From NCBI RefSeq assembly GCF_000495795.1, contig NZ_AWGD01000036.1, forward strand, positions 1 through 64,000: 64,000 bases of DNA, in the 5' to 3' direction. The translations under genes were made by a program, and so were the position numbers. Positions 1 through 9,193 of the stretch are shown here, one piece after another. The notes beneath the pieces were generated by a model. That model did not search any database. It was not told the DNA's origin and saw nothing but the letters and a program-made list of their open reading frames with translations. Numbering within the stretch: the stretch's first letter is position 1; every line of letters starts with the position of its first letter. This stretch comes from Asticcacaulis sp. AC460. GTDB lineage: Bacteria > Pseudomonadota > Alphaproteobacteria > Caulobacterales > Caulobacteraceae.

Positions 1-768
1 CAGGGCGCCGGCGCGTGGGCTAGCCCCGACGCTGAGCAGCGGCGCCTCGCGCGTGGCGCGGACCAGGGCGACAATATAGTCGAGATTGGCCGGGTTCAGC
101 TTGACCGTCGCCACCGTGGCGATGGCCGCCGTAAGATCCTGGCCCGACAACACGGCAGAGACGCCCGCCGTCACCGGATCGGTCGCCGCCGAGGCATTGC
201 CCGAGGAGTCGATGATACGCTTCTCCTCATCGACCGACGGATAGCCGAGGATATGCTTGAACAGAAAACGGTCCAGTTGCGCCTCGGGCAGCGGATAGGT
301 TCCCTGCTGTTCGATCGGGTTCTGGGTGGCGATGACGGTGAAATGGCTGCCCAGGTCGTGGCGCACGCCATCCAGGGTAACATGGCGTTCCTGCATGGCT
401 TCCAGCAGCGCCGCCTGGGTCTTGGGTGGCGTGCGGTTGATTTCGTCGGCCAGCAACAGGTCGCAGAAGATCGGCCCCTTCGACAGGGTGAAGGTCGAGG
501 TCTGGAAGTTGAACAGGTTCGATCCGAGGATATCGCCCGGCAGCATGTCCGGCGTAAACTGGATCCGCCCGAACCGCAGCGACAGCGCCTGGCAGAAGGT
601 CCGCGCCAAAAGCGTCTTGGCGGTGCCCGGAGGCCCTTCCAGCAGGATATGGCCGCCGGAGAACAGGGCGGTCAGCATCAGGTCGACCGTGTCGTGCTGG
701 CCGACGATCACCTTGGCGATCTCGCCCCTCAGGCGCTGGGCCAAATTTTGAATGTCACTTATGAGCAC
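1..768 (-). CDS. MoxR family AAA+ ATPase (3' part outside window)
   Basis: AAA+ chaperone-like ATPase of the MoxR family, which helps insert cofactors into or mature partner proteins, often with a DUF58/VWA protein. I translated the minus strand by hand. It starts with GTG at 768, with GGAG seven bases upstream, and overlaps the end of the DUF4350 gene by 14 bases. It reads through 256 codons without a stop to the window edge. The Walker A loop reads [11 protein letters not shown] at about residues 38-48. The last visible stretch is [13 protein letters not shown] followed by GASPRA, a MoxR hallmark. An ATG start is absent, so GTG is preferred. The operon order DUF4129-DUF4350-MoxR is the usual one, and a DUF58 gene is expected just beyond position 1. 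Confidence 0.93.
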   Translation of the reverse strand, partial: MLISDIQNLAQRLRGEIAKVIVGQHDTVDLMLTALFSGGHILLEGPPGTAKTLLARTFCQALSLRFGRIQFTPDMLPGDILGSNLFNFQTSTFTLSKGPIFCDLLLADEINRTPPKTQAALLEAMQERHVTLDGVRHDLGSHFTVIATQNPIEQQGTYPLPEAQLDRFLFKHILGYPSVDEEKRIIDSSGNASAATDPVTAGVSAVLSGQDLTAAIATVATVKLNPANLDYIVALVRATREAPLLSVGASPRAGAL

Positions 769-2416
769 GTTCGATCTCCGTCTTCCAGGCGTGCAATTTG
801 AGCGTCACGTCGATGAGTTGATGGACGTTGGCAACCCGCGCCGCCTTGTCCTTGAGGTTCAGATAACTGTCGGCCGCGCCGTGGGTCACCCCGATCCGTT
901 CGGCCAGATCGTCCAGGCTTTGCGACGGATCGACCTGCATGAAGCCGCGGCCGCGAATGACCTGGTCGCGCACCATGATGGCGTAGGCCGGCCCCAGCCG
1001 GCTTTCGTTGAAGGTGACCGCCATCAGGCGCGCGGCATTGTCGGCCAGGGTCTTGACCCCACGACCCAGAGGCGGCCCGGCCGGACTTTCCTGCGCCGGC
1101 CCAAAGCGGGCGAAGGCCGCCCACATCAGGGCCAGGCCCAGGATCAGCATGGCCACGGGCACGGCGACGAACGGCGGCCGGCTGAGGGCGTGCAGCAGGT
1201 CGCGGTCGAAGGTCAGACCGTTGAAGGTCATATTGAACACGACCTTGTAATTCTTCTTGCCGGCCGGCGTTACCTTGTCCAGCAGATCCAGTGCGGTCAC
1301 GACCTTCTCCGGCTGGGCCAGGATCTGGTTGTTGAGCAGGTCGGGATCGCTCAGCAGATAGACCGGAACCTTGGTCGCCCCGCCCGGAATCACAACCCGC
1401 GACAGCACCGGACGGCCGTCCGCCGTCACCAGAACCGGCTGCAGGTTGGGACCGCTGATGGTCTGCAGGCCCGAAATCTTGCCGGCGCGCAAAGGCGCGA
1501 CAAAGACAGCCTGGCCCGGCGCCGGATTCAGAACCAAGTCCTGGTCAATCGGCAGGTCCGGATCGGCCCGGTTGCCCAGAGCGACGACCGGATCGTTCTT
1601 CGGATTGGGTTTCTGCGGCTTGGCCGGCGCCGGACGGCTGTGGCGTTGGATGTCGTAAGTCACGACGTCAAAGCTGTAGGTCGTGTCCTCGCCGACATGA
1701 ACCTTACGGCCTTCCACCTCCGCCGGACGGACGATCTTATCATCGTCGTCGTACAGGGTTTCGCTTTCATGGACCGGCGCCAAAACCTGCAGAACCTCGG
1801 AAATCGCCTTCGTGTCGCGCAGACTCGGCGCCTGGGCCCAGCGTGGATTTCGGGGATAGGTATGGGCATTCCACTTCGGCGCCACGACCAGGACGGCCTT
1901 GCCCAGCGGCTTGTGAAGAATGTGATTGACCCGGTTGGGCTCGGGCACCTCGCCGGTATTGCCGTCCAGGTAACGCGCCATCTGTTCGGGCGTGACGGGT
2001 CCGGCCGAGGACTGCGAACCGCCTTCGGAGCCCTCCGCCTCCTCCTCGTCGCGGCGTTCCTGCGCGTCCAGGGCGTCATAATTGCTGAGGAACAATCCCC
2101 CGGCGTCGTCCAGCATGATGATTTCCAGGTCCCCGCGCTCCGTCGGCCCGGTGTCCTCATAGCGGTTGATCACGGTGAAATGGCCGTCGCCGTCCAGCAG
2201 GCGGCGCAGACCGGCAAAGCCATGGGCGGAGACGGCCGTCGGCACCGCCGACGGTCCGCTTTTGGGATCGGATCCGACCTGGAACAGAACCAGGGCGGCA
2301 ATCGCAAACATAGACAGGCACAGGAACAGGGCGACGGCCGGAAGCCAGCCCGACATCTTCCCGGGCGTCAGGCGCTCACGTAAAGTCTTTGGCGGAGTTT
2401 TCCTGCTGGCCGCCAT
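755..2416 (-). CDS. DUF4350 domain-containing membrane protein
   Basis: A 553-residue protein of unknown biochemical role, regularly found beside MoxR. A transmembrane segment lies near residues 23-46, followed by a long periplasmic-type region that holds the DUF4350 fold ([12 protein letters not shown] and [11 protein letters not shown] region). A second hydrophobic segment near residues 430-455 precedes a cytoplasmic C-terminal tail. Its ATG overlaps the DUF4129 stop by one base (TGATG), and its end overlaps the moxR start, so the three genes are translationally coupled. An acidic low-complexity stretch ([11 protein letters not shown]) lies near residue 125. Confidence 0.88.
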   Translation of the reverse strand: MAASRKTPPKTLRERLTPGKMSGWLPAVALFLCLSMFAIAALVLFQVGSDPKSGPSAVPTAVSAHGFAGLRRLLDGDGHFTVINRYEDTGPTERGDLEIIMLDDAGGLFLSNYDALDAQERRDEEEAEGSEGGSQSSAGPVTPEQMARYLDGNTGEVPEPNRVNHILHKPLGKAVLVVAPKWNAHTYPRNPRWAQAPSLRDTKAISEVLQVLAPVHESETLYDDDDKIVRPAEVEGRKVHVGEDTTYSFDVVTYDIQRHSRPAPAKPQKPNPKNDPVVALGNRADPDLPIDQDLVLNPAPGQAVFVAPLRAGKISGLQTISGPNLQPVLVTADGRPVLSRVVIPGGATKVPVYLLSDPDLLNNQILAQPEKVVTALDLLDKVTPAGKKNYKVVFNMTFNGLTFDRDLLHALSRPPFVAVPVAMLILGLALMWAAFARFGPAQESPAGPPLGRGVKTLADNAARLMAVTFNESRLGPAYAIMVRDQVIRGRGFMQVDPSQSLDDLAERIGVTHGAADSYLNLKDKAARVANVHQLIDVTLKLHAWKTEIERAHK

Positions 2417-3132
2417 CAGGTAATCCCTTCCGCGGCAATGAATTCGACATAGGCCTGACGGCAGGCGTCGAAGCCTTCCTTGCCGACCGGAATACCGGCG
2501 AAATAGCTGCGTTCGACCCAGGCGACGATCTTGCGGAAGGCCGGACGCGCCCCCTCCGGCAAGAGCGGGTGCGAACAGATGTCGCGCGAGGAATAGTGCT
2601 TGCGCACCAGGTCGGGACGGAAATTATTGATATCCGCCACCGAACGGACCAGCAGCAGGTGGACGGCTTCGTCGTATTTTCCCTGGGCGGCCAGGGCGTC
2701 GATATCCTGCAGCAAGGCCACGACGGCCTGTTTGGTCGGACGCCACGCAGCGTCGGCCTTCAGGCTGTCGCGCGAGAACAGGCGCTCCCACCGCGAGGTG
2801 ATGAACATGCGCGCCACAGGCGACAAAAGGAGCAGTATGAGCGCTATCCCCAGGGCGTAAAACAGATAGGGCATGATCGGCGCCAGGGGCTGCAACAGCT
2901 CGCCGATACCCTTGAAAAAGTCAGTGATCCCCTGAAAGACCTTGCGCCACATTTCGGCGGTCTTGGGATCGATCTGGACTTCCGGCGCGAACTTGGTTTG
3001 CAGGTCATGGGCCTTATTGGCCTGCTCGATCAGGTCGCGGGCATGCTGAAGACTGGCGGCGCTACCTGAAGCCACTTCAGGCGCCACGCCCCTACTGGCG
3101 CTGTCAAGGCTGGCTGCGCCGGAATCGGCCAC
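2416..3132 (-). CDS. DUF4129 domain-containing membrane protein
   Basis: A 238-residue protein starting with GTG at 3132. A single transmembrane segment (about residues 90-112, YLFYALGIALILLLLSP) is followed by the C-terminal DUF4129 region, with the typical HLLLVRSVADINNF helix and a C-terminal block ending in YVEFIAAEGIT. The function is unknown; members sit in MoxR/transglutaminase/DUF58 operons and are thought to be accessory membrane factors. It is the first gene of the minus-strand operon and shares one base with the DUF4350 start. Confidence 0.85.
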   Translation of the reverse strand: MADSGAASLDSASRGVAPEVASGSAASLQHARDLIEQANKAHDLQTKFAPEVQIDPKTAEMWRKVFQGITDFFKGIGELLQPLAPIMPYLFYALGIALILLLLSPVARMFITSRWERLFSRDSLKADAAWRPTKQAVVALLQDIDALAAQGKYDEAVHLLLVRSVADINNFRPDLVRKHYSSRDICSHPLLPEGARPAFRKIVAWVERSYFAGIPVGKEGFDACRQAYVEFIAAEGIT

Positions 3133-3316
3133 GCGTCGTCACTCCCCCATGAGTAGACGCGAGATTAGGAACGAAAACCGGACAAGGTCAAGCGCCAAAG
3201 GCTTTTTTCACTGGATGCGGACGGAGCCCGGGTGTGTTAGGCGTACAACCCAGAACGAGGCCGGCATAACGGCCCGCACCAAATCGGGGAAGACGCCAGT
3301 TGATAAGGGAAGCCAC

Positions 3317-4771
3317 ATGATCGAATCGAAAACCAAGGGCGTCGGCCGCCGCGCCATGATTGCCGGGGCCGCCGCCGGCATTGCCACCGCCACGACCGGA
3401 GCTCAGGCCGGGGCCAAATCCGGCGACAGCCGCAAAGCCTACGCCATTGTCGGCTGCGGCAGCCGCTCGCGCATGTTCCAGGAGGCTTTGTGGGGACCGC
3501 ATAAGGACCACGGCCGCCTGGTGGCCATGTGCGACACCAATCCTGGCCGCATGGCCTATGTCGCCACCCGCGCCGTCAAGGCTGGCGCGCCCGCGCCTGC
3601 GGCCTATGCCCCCGGCGACTTCAGCCGCATGGTACGCGAAACCAAGCCCGACACGGTCATCGTCACCACCCCCGACGCCTATCACGTCGACTATATAATA
3701 CAGGCGCTGAACGCCGGGCTGAACGTCATTACCGAAAAGCCGATGACCACCGACGCTGTCAAGGCCCAGGCCATCCTCGACGCCGTCAAGCGTACGGGCG
3801 GCAAGGTCCGGGTCAGCTTCAACTACCGCTATTCGCCCTTCCGCAGCCAGCTCAAGGAAATTCTGATGTCGGGCGCGATCGGCGACGTCCTGTCGGTCGA
3901 CTTCCACTGGCTGCTCAATACGGTTCACGGCGCCGACTATTTCCGTCGCTGGCACAGCAACAAGTCCATTTCCGGCGGGTTGATGGTGCACAAGGCAACG
4001 CACCATTTCGACCTGGTCAACTGGTGGCTGTCCGACATGCCGGCCACCGTCTCCGCCACCGGCAAGCGCCACTTCTATACCCCGGACATGGCGCGCCGCC
4101 TGGGCCTGACCGGCCCGCACGAACGCTGCCACACCTGCCCGGAGAAGGCCGCCTGCACCTTCCATCTCGACCTGGCTGCCGATGCCGGCCTGAAGGCCCT
4201 TTACCTCGATAACGAGCAGTTCGACGGTTATTTCCGCGACCGGTGCGTCTTCCGGCCGGACATTTCGATCGAAGACACTATGAACGTCATCGTCGGCTAC
4301 GAAGGCGGCGCCACACTCAGCTACAGCCTGAACGCCTTCAATGCCTGGGAGGGCTATCATGTCGCCTTCAACGGCACCAAGGGCCGGCTGGAGCATTTTC
4401 TGAACGAACAGGCGACCACCGCCGGCTCAGGCGCCGCACAAAGCGAAGCCGAACGCGGCGGCATCCGCCTGATCCCGCTGCGCGGGGCAGCCCAGGACAT
4501 TCCACTGCGCACAGGCGCCGGCAGCCATGGCGGCGGCGATGATGTGATGCTGGCCGACATCTTCGATCCCGACGCGCCGGCCGATCCGCTGCTGCGGACA
4601 GCGGACGAACGCGGCGGCGCGGCGTCGATCCTGATCGGCGTGGCTGCCAATCGTTGCTTCGAAACCGGCCAGCCGGTGCGAATTGACAGCCTGGTCACCG
4701 GCCTGGGGCGCCCCGCCTATCCGCTCATGCCTGGCCACGATCTGCCGGTCCCCATGCCTGCCCGCGCATAG
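3317..4771 (+). CDS. Tat-exported Gfo/Idh/MocA family oxidoreductase
   Basis: An NAD(P)-dependent sugar-type oxidoreductase of 484 residues. The N-terminus carries a twin-arginine signal (GVGRRAMIAGAAAG), then the Rossmann start (YAIVGCGSRSRMF) and the EKP motif (NVITEKPMTTDAVKA) that carries the conserved lysine. The C-terminal GFO_IDH_MocA substrate domain follows. A CHTCPEKAAC cysteine cluster in the C-terminal half could bind a metal or form disulfides. Start chosen at 3317: AAGGGA lies a few bases upstream and the Tat signal begins there. The frame stays open back to 3149, but that extension is arginine-rich and lacks family similarity. Exported members act on glycans or sugar derivatives in the periplasm; the substrate is not evident. 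Confidence 0.88.
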   Translation: MIESKTKGVGRRAMIAGAAAGIATATTGAQAGAKSGDSRKAYAIVGCGSRSRMFQEALWGPHKDHGRLVAMCDTNPGRMAYVATRAVKAGAPAPAAYAPGDFSRMVRETKPDTVIVTTPDAYHVDYIIQALNAGLNVITEKPMTTDAVKAQAILDAVKRTGGKVRVSFNYRYSPFRSQLKEILMSGAIGDVLSVDFHWLLNTVHGADYFRRWHSNKSISGGLMVHKATHHFDLVNWWLSDMPATVSATGKRHFYTPDMARRLGLTGPHERCHTCPEKAACTFHLDLAADAGLKALYLDNEQFDGYFRDRCVFRPDISIEDTMNVIVGYEGGATLSYSLNAFNAWEGYHVAFNGTKGRLEHFLNEQATTAGSGAAQSEAERGGIRLIPLRGAAQDIPLRTGAGSHGGGDDVMLADIFDPDAPADPLLRTADERGGAASILIGVAANRCFETGQPVRIDSLVTGLGRPAYPLMPGHDLPVPMPARA

Positions 4772-4791
4772 ATAGGCGCTTCAAGAAATGT

Positions 4792-4822
4792 CCGCGCCCG
4801 ACGGGTCCCCGCCCGGGCGCGG
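4792..4822 (+). terminator. GC hairpin downstream of the oxidoreductase
   Basis: A perfect 9-bp inverted repeat (CCGCGCCCG at 4792-4800, CGGGCGCGG at 4814-4822) lies 21 bases past the oxidoreductase stop. No T-run follows, so it may be a weak or Rho-assisted terminator. Confidence 0.4.
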
Positions 4823-5179
4823 CCCCCCGCGCACGCTTCAACCCAAGCCGGCAGAGTGTAGCCGTTATGCAACGTATTGTGACGGCAGTGTAGTTTTCAT
4901 CATAAACCCGCTGGCGTGGAAAGCGTTGTCATGTTAGCGGTATCGACAAGATATAAAGAGGCCGAGTCGACCGTCCCGCGGCGACTATGAGCTTCGTGTT
5001 TGGGAAGACATCGCGGAAGGGAAAAACCCCCATCGCTTCATAAGATTACTGCGGACCTGTGCGCTGTCGCGTGCGCGGGTATGCGGTTCAGTAGCTGTAA
5101 CTCTGCATTCGACTGACGCAAAAAGGCGCAGCGGCAGGGGACAGAGAGTTATGTAAAAAACCTATGTTGGGAGGACCAA
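4823..5179 (+). promoter_or_regulatory. Upstream region and leader of the TonB receptor gene
   Basis: A gene-free stretch of about 350 bases. At 4918-4931 the sequence GGAAAGCGTTGTCA resembles the half-symmetric LacI/GalR-type operators often found before caulobacterial TonB-receptor genes, and a second CAACGTATTG motif lies at 4870-4879. An AT-rich stretch (ATATAAAG, 4951-4958) could be a -10 region. The remaining leader of about 220 bases has no small ORF I could support. The ribosome-binding site of the receptor gene is GGGAGGA at 5168-5174. Operator assignments are by eye only. Confidence 0.35.
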
Positions 5180-8100
5180 ATGACTACAACTATATCGCGT
5201 AAAGGGGCCGGCCGAGTGGTACGCGCCGCTTTCCTGAGCGGCGTCTCCACCGTGGCTCTGTGCGCAATGGCGGCACCGGTGTTCGCTCAGGACGCCCCGG
5301 CTCCGGCGGCTGAAGAAGTTGTCACGATCCGCGGCTCGCTGCAGCGGTCGATGAACATCAAGAAGAATGCGACCGGTATCGTCGACGCCATCTCGGCCGA
5401 AGACATCGGCAAGTATCCGGACACCAACCTGGCCGAATCGATCCAGCGCATCCCGGGCGTCGCCATCAACCGCGTCAACGGCGAAGGTTCGGAAGTCACC
5501 GTCCGCGGCTTTGGCCCGGCGTTCAACCTGACGACCCTGAACGGCCGCACTCTGCCGACCGCCAACATCCAGGTTGTCGGCGCCGACACCGGCGACTTCG
5601 CCGGCGGCGGCACCCGTAACTTCGACTTCGGCAACATCGCCTCCGACGGCGTTTCCGGCTTCGAAGTGTACAAGACCGGCCGTGCCAACATCCCGTCCGG
5701 CGGCTTGGGCGCCACCATGAACATCAAGACCCTGCGTCCGATCGGCAAGGCCGGCTCGCAAGGCTCGATCACGGTCAAGGCTCTGCACGGCGACGGCATG
5801 GTCACCGGTGACGAATGGACCCCGGAAGTGTCGGGCGCCTATAGCTGGGCGAATGACTCGAACACCTTCGGCGTCTCGCTGTTTGGTCAGCATTCCGTTC
5901 GTGACGTGGCAACCCGTTCGTCGACCCAGAACTCCTGGAACCTGGACTACTTCGCGGCCCGTCCGGCCGGTATTACCGCCGGCGGCCTGTTCCTGCCCAG
6001 CAGCGCCGGTCGCCTGCGTTACGACGGCAACGGCAATCTGCTGACCCAGATCACCAACCGTCCGCCCGACACGGCCCTGGTCAGCTACCCGAACGACAGC
6101 CGCTATCACTTCTCGGAAAACCACAGCGAGCGCACCAACGTACAGTTGACCGCTCAATGGCGTCCGATGGAAAACCTGCTGCTGACCTTCGACGCCCTTT
6201 ACGCCACCTCGGAAGTATCCGAACAGCGTAACGACCAGACCAACTGGTTCAACCGTCCGTTCGACAAGATCACCTTCGAAAAGGGCGATTCCGGCGTTTA
6301 TAACGCGGTCTATCTGGAAGAAACCCTGTCGGGCACCAAGGACATCGGCTTCGAACAGCAGATGCGCGCCACCAAGGACACGCTCAGCTCGGTCGGCATC
6401 AACGCCGCCTGGGATCTGAACGATCGCATGACTCTGACCTTCGACCTGGCTCACTCCAAGGGTGAAGCCCTGCCGAACAATCCGAACGGCACGACCTCGA
6501 CCATGGTCTCGATCGGCGCTCCGGTCATCCGTACGCACTCGGTCGATTTCCGCGGCGATATCCCCGTTCAGAAGTATACTGTCGTGGACTGCGCCGCCCA
6601 GAACGGCCGCGGTAACTGCAATGGCAAGCTGGACGCCGGCGACCTGGGTTCGCAGGTGGCTCGTAAGGCCGTCAACAGCCAGACGCATGAAATTGACGAA
6701 GCTCGCGTCGACTTCACTTACGATTTCGACGGCGAAAGCCGCTTCGACTTCGGCGCCGACTGGATCAAGTCGGAAATGACCACCACTACCGGCAGCACCT
6801 ACCACGCGCTCGGCGACTGGGGCATCTCCAACCCGGGCGACGTTGCGCAATACGCACCTGGCCTGATCCAGACCTTTGACCTGGGCGGTCTGTTCCAGGA
6901 CTTCACCCCGGGTCAGTCGAACATCGCCTTCCGGGCCAACGCCATCGATCTCTACGCCAAGCTGGCGCAGGGTTATAACCAGAACATCCCGAATGCCTCC
7001 CTCACGGCCAATACCATCGAGGAAGACATCAAGGCGGTTTATGGTCAGTTCACCATGAAGGGTGACCTGGTTGGCTTCCCGACCACGGTTGTCGGCGGCC
7101 TGCGCTACGAAAAGACCGATGTCACCGCGTCGGCCCTGCAAAGCATCCCGACCGCCATCCGCTGGACGGCTGACAACGACTTCGCCCAAAACTTCGGCAC
7201 CGGTGTCGCCACCTACTCGCTGGAAGCCAGCTACGACAACTGGCTGCCGAACATCGACGTGGTGGTCAGCCTGACCGACCAGATCAAGGTCCGCGGTTCG
7301 TACTCCAAGACGATCGCCCGCGCGCCTTATGGCGCCATGTACGCGACGACGACGGTGAACAACCCGCCGCGTCCGACCCTGAACGGCGTCAACCCGACGG
7401 CTACGGTTGGCAACCCGGCCCTGCTGCCCTTCGAATCGTCGAACATCGACGTCTCGGCGGAATGGTACTATGGCCCGTCGAACTACGTGTCGATCGGCTT
7501 CTATAACAAGGACGTCGCCAACTTCATCACCTCGACGCGCGTTCAGGCCAACCACTTCGGCCTGCGTGACCCGTCGTCGGGTGCCAATGGTTCGCGTTCG
7601 GGTACCGCCCGCTCGCTCCTGGGCGGCATCAGCCAGAGCACGACCGACGTGAACCTGTTCACCATGACGGCCCTGCTGATCAAGCACAGCGGCAACAGCG
7701 CAGCTGCCACTTCCGAATACCAGGCAAACCTGGACGGCAGCGGCAACCTGACCCAGGCCTATGTCGACTCGATCCTGGCGGCCTACGACGTCGTGGCGGA
7801 CTCGAACGACCCGCTGTTCGTGTTCGAAACCAACACAAACGTCAACTCCCGCAGCGGGAACGTCCACGGTATGGAACTCGCGTTCCAGCACTTCCTGGGC
7901 GACACCGGCTTCGGCCTTTCGGGTAGCCTGACCACCGTCAAGGGCGACGTCAACTTCGACAACTCGGCGCCTCCGGGCACCTCACAGTTCGCTCTGCTGG
8001 GCCTGTCGGACACCTACAACGTCACCCTGATCTACGACAAGGGCCCGCTGTCGGGTCGTCTGTCCTACAACTGGCGTGCCGAATACCTCGCCGGCACTGG

Positions 8101-8317
8101 TCGTGACGGCGCCGCCGGTAACCCGACCTATGTCGAAGAGTTCGGCGTGATCGACGCGTCCCTGAACTATCAGGTGACCCCGGCGATCCAGCTGACCTTC
8201 GAAGGCCTGAACCTGGGTAAGGAGCACCTCCGCACCCATGGCCGCGACAAGGTCAACATGTACTACGGTCAGGAACTGGATACGCGCTACCAACTGGGCG
8301 TGCGTTACAAGTTCTAA
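5180..8317 (+). CDS. TonB-dependent receptor (halogenase-locus receptor 1)
   Basis: An outer-membrane TonB-dependent transporter of 1045 residues. It has a signal peptide (cleavage after VFAQ, about residue 37), a plug domain with the segments IVDAISAEDIGKYPDTNLAE and RIPGVAINRVNGEGSEVTVRG (about residues 65-120), and a long beta-barrel ending in the aromatic C-terminus YQLGVRYKF. The length and the GKYPDTNLAESIQRIPG plug fit the large receptors used for carbohydrate or other bulky ligands in Caulobacter and Xanthomonas. A strong ribosome-binding site (GGGAGGA) precedes the ATG, and a stem-loop terminator follows. The next operon codes for SapC, a cupin-like protein and halogenases, a neighbourhood known from several alphaproteobacteria and xanthomonads. 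The ligand is unknown. Confidence 0.95.
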   Translation: MTTTISRKGAGRVVRAAFLSGVSTVALCAMAAPVFAQDAPAPAAEEVVTIRGSLQRSMNIKKNATGIVDAISAEDIGKYPDTNLAESIQRIPGVAINRVNGEGSEVTVRGFGPAFNLTTLNGRTLPTANIQVVGADTGDFAGGGTRNFDFGNIASDGVSGFEVYKTGRANIPSGGLGATMNIKTLRPIGKAGSQGSITVKALHGDGMVTGDEWTPEVSGAYSWANDSNTFGVSLFGQHSVRDVATRSSTQNSWNLDYFAARPAGITAGGLFLPSSAGRLRYDGNGNLLTQITNRPPDTALVSYPNDSRYHFSENHSERTNVQLTAQWRPMENLLLTFDALYATSEVSEQRNDQTNWFNRPFDKITFEKGDSGVYNAVYLEETLSGTKDIGFEQQMRATKDTLSSVGINAAWDLNDRMTLTFDLAHSKGEALPNNPNGTTSTMVSIGAPVIRTHSVDFRGDIPVQKYTVVDCAAQNGRGNCNGKLDAGDLGSQVARKAVNSQTHEIDEARVDFTYDFDGESRFDFGADWIKSEMTTTTGSTYHALGDWGISNPGDVAQYAPGLIQTFDLGGLFQDFTPGQSNIAFRANAIDLYAKLAQGYNQNIPNASLTANTIEEDIKAVYGQFTMKGDLVGFPTTVVGGLRYEKTDVTASALQSIPTAIRWTADNDFAQNFGTGVATYSLEASYDNWLPNIDVVVSLTDQIKVRGSYSKTIARAPYGAMYATTTVNNPPRPTLNGVNPTATVGNPALLPFESSNIDVSAEWYYGPSNYVSIGFYNKDVANFITSTRVQANHFGLRDPSSGANGSRSGTARSLLGGISQSTTDVNLFTMTALLIKHSGNSAAATSEYQANLDGSGNLTQAYVDSILAAYDVVADSNDPLFVFETNTNVNSRSGNVHGMELAFQHFLGDTGFGLSGSLTTVKGDVNFDNSAPPGTSQFALLGLSDTYNVTLIYDKGPLSGRLSYNWRAEYLAGTGRDGAAGNPTYVEEFGVIDASLNYQVTPAIQLTFEGLNLGKEHLRTHGRDKVNMYYGQELDTRYQLGVRYKF

Positions 8318-8344
8318 GCCTGAACGACGGTTCGCCGTCACGGG

Positions 8345-8379
8345 AAAGGCCGCGGTTCGCCGCGGCCTTTTTCTTTTAT
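8345..8379 (+). terminator. Rho-independent terminator after TonB receptor 1
   Basis: A perfect 11-bp stem (AAAGGCCGCGG / CCGCGGCCTTT) is closed by a TTCG tetraloop at 8356-8359 and runs into a T-rich tract. It lies 28 bases past the receptor stop and separates the receptor from the SapC operon. Confidence 0.92.
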
Positions 8380-8410
8380 TTGAAACCCGGCATAACCGGG
8401 TTAAGCTCAC
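8380..8410 (+). promoter_or_regulatory. Shared promoter-like element upstream of SapC 1
   Basis: TTGAAACC at 8380-8387 and CGGGTTAAGCT at 8397-8407 recur with identical spacing (15 bases between TTGAAA and TTAAGC) upstream of the second SapC gene at 13248-13275. The blocks could be -35/-10-like elements or an activator site. The intervening bases differ, which argues for selection on the two conserved blocks. Confidence 0.5.
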
Positions 8411-8449
8411 AGAATCTCTGATTTTCCAACGTCTCGAAAGCCTGCCGCC

Positions 8450-9181
8450 ATGCCTAACGCCGTCGCCCTCGATAACGTCCAGCACCACGACCTGAAGGTC
8501 CTTCCGGGCTATGGCGCGCAGTATGGCGACGCCATCAACGAGGTGGCGATCTTTGCCAACGAATTCGCCGACGCCCAGCGCGATTATCCGATCTATTTCC
8601 GCCGCGACGAGCGCGGTGGCCTCCAGGCCTATGCCTTGCTGGGGCTCGACAAGGGCGAAAACCTGTTCCTGGACGGCGACACATGGAAGGCCGGCTACGT
8701 CCCCGCCATGCAGGACCGCGGCCCGTTCATGATCGGTTTCCGCGAAAAGGAAGAAGCCGGCGAGGTCAAACGCGAGCCGACCATGGCGGTCAATCTCGAC
8801 GACCCGCGCATCAGCCGCGACGACGGCAATGCCCTGTTCCTGCCCCAGGGCGGGAATTCTCCGCAACTGGAACGCCATGCACGGGCGCTGCGCACCATCC
8901 ACACTGGCGTCGAAGCCAGCCGCGGCATGTTCGCCGCCTTCATCCAGGCCGGCCTGATCGCCTCGGTCCAGATCGAGGTCAAGCTGGACGACGCCACCGA
9001 ATACAATATCCCGGAAATTTTCTCGATCAGCCAGGACGCCCTGAACAAGCTGGACGGCGCCACCCTGGAGCAGTTGAACAAGCAGGGCTATCTCGGCCTC
9101 GCCTACTATGCCCTCGCCTCCCTCGGAAATGTCCGCCGCATCATCGAGATGAAGAACCGGCGTCGGGCCGCTCAGGCTTAG
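8450..9181 (+). CDS. SapC family protein (copy 1)
   Basis: A 243-residue SapC-family protein. The family was named after a Campylobacter S-layer-associated gene, but its biochemical function is not established. The conserved block FANEFADAQRDYPIYFRRDE is followed by ALLGLDKGENLFLDGDTWKA and YVPAMQDRGPFMIGF, all typical. No signal peptide or membrane segment is seen, so it is probably cytoplasmic. It is first in an operon with a cupin-like gene (12-base gap) and two halogenases. No clear Shine-Dalgarno sequence is visible. A paralogue lies at 13314-14039 and shares the opening MPNAVALD-VQH. Confidence 0.92.
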   Translation: MPNAVALDNVQHHDLKVLPGYGAQYGDAINEVAIFANEFADAQRDYPIYFRRDERGGLQAYALLGLDKGENLFLDGDTWKAGYVPAMQDRGPFMIGFREKEEAGEVKREPTMAVNLDDPRISRDDGNALFLPQGGNSPQLERHARALRTIHTGVEASRGMFAAFIQAGLIASVQIEVKLDDATEYNIPEIFSISQDALNKLDGATLEQLNKQGYLGLAYYALASLGNVRRIIEMKNRRRAAQA

Positions 9182-9193
9182 CGGCGGACCGCC

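Noticed and set aside
752-2383. Long open frame opposite the DUF4350 gene
   Set aside because: It mirrors the codon pattern of the minus-strand gene, is rich in R, G, Q and H without any domain, and has no ribosome-binding site.
3149-3316. N-terminal extension of the Gfo/Idh/MocA gene
   Set aside because: It would hide the Tat signal inside the protein and has no ribosome-binding site.
5162-7891. 909-codon frame antisense to TonB receptor 1
   Set aside because: A by-product of high GC at third codon positions; the plus-strand receptor has signal peptide, plug and terminator.
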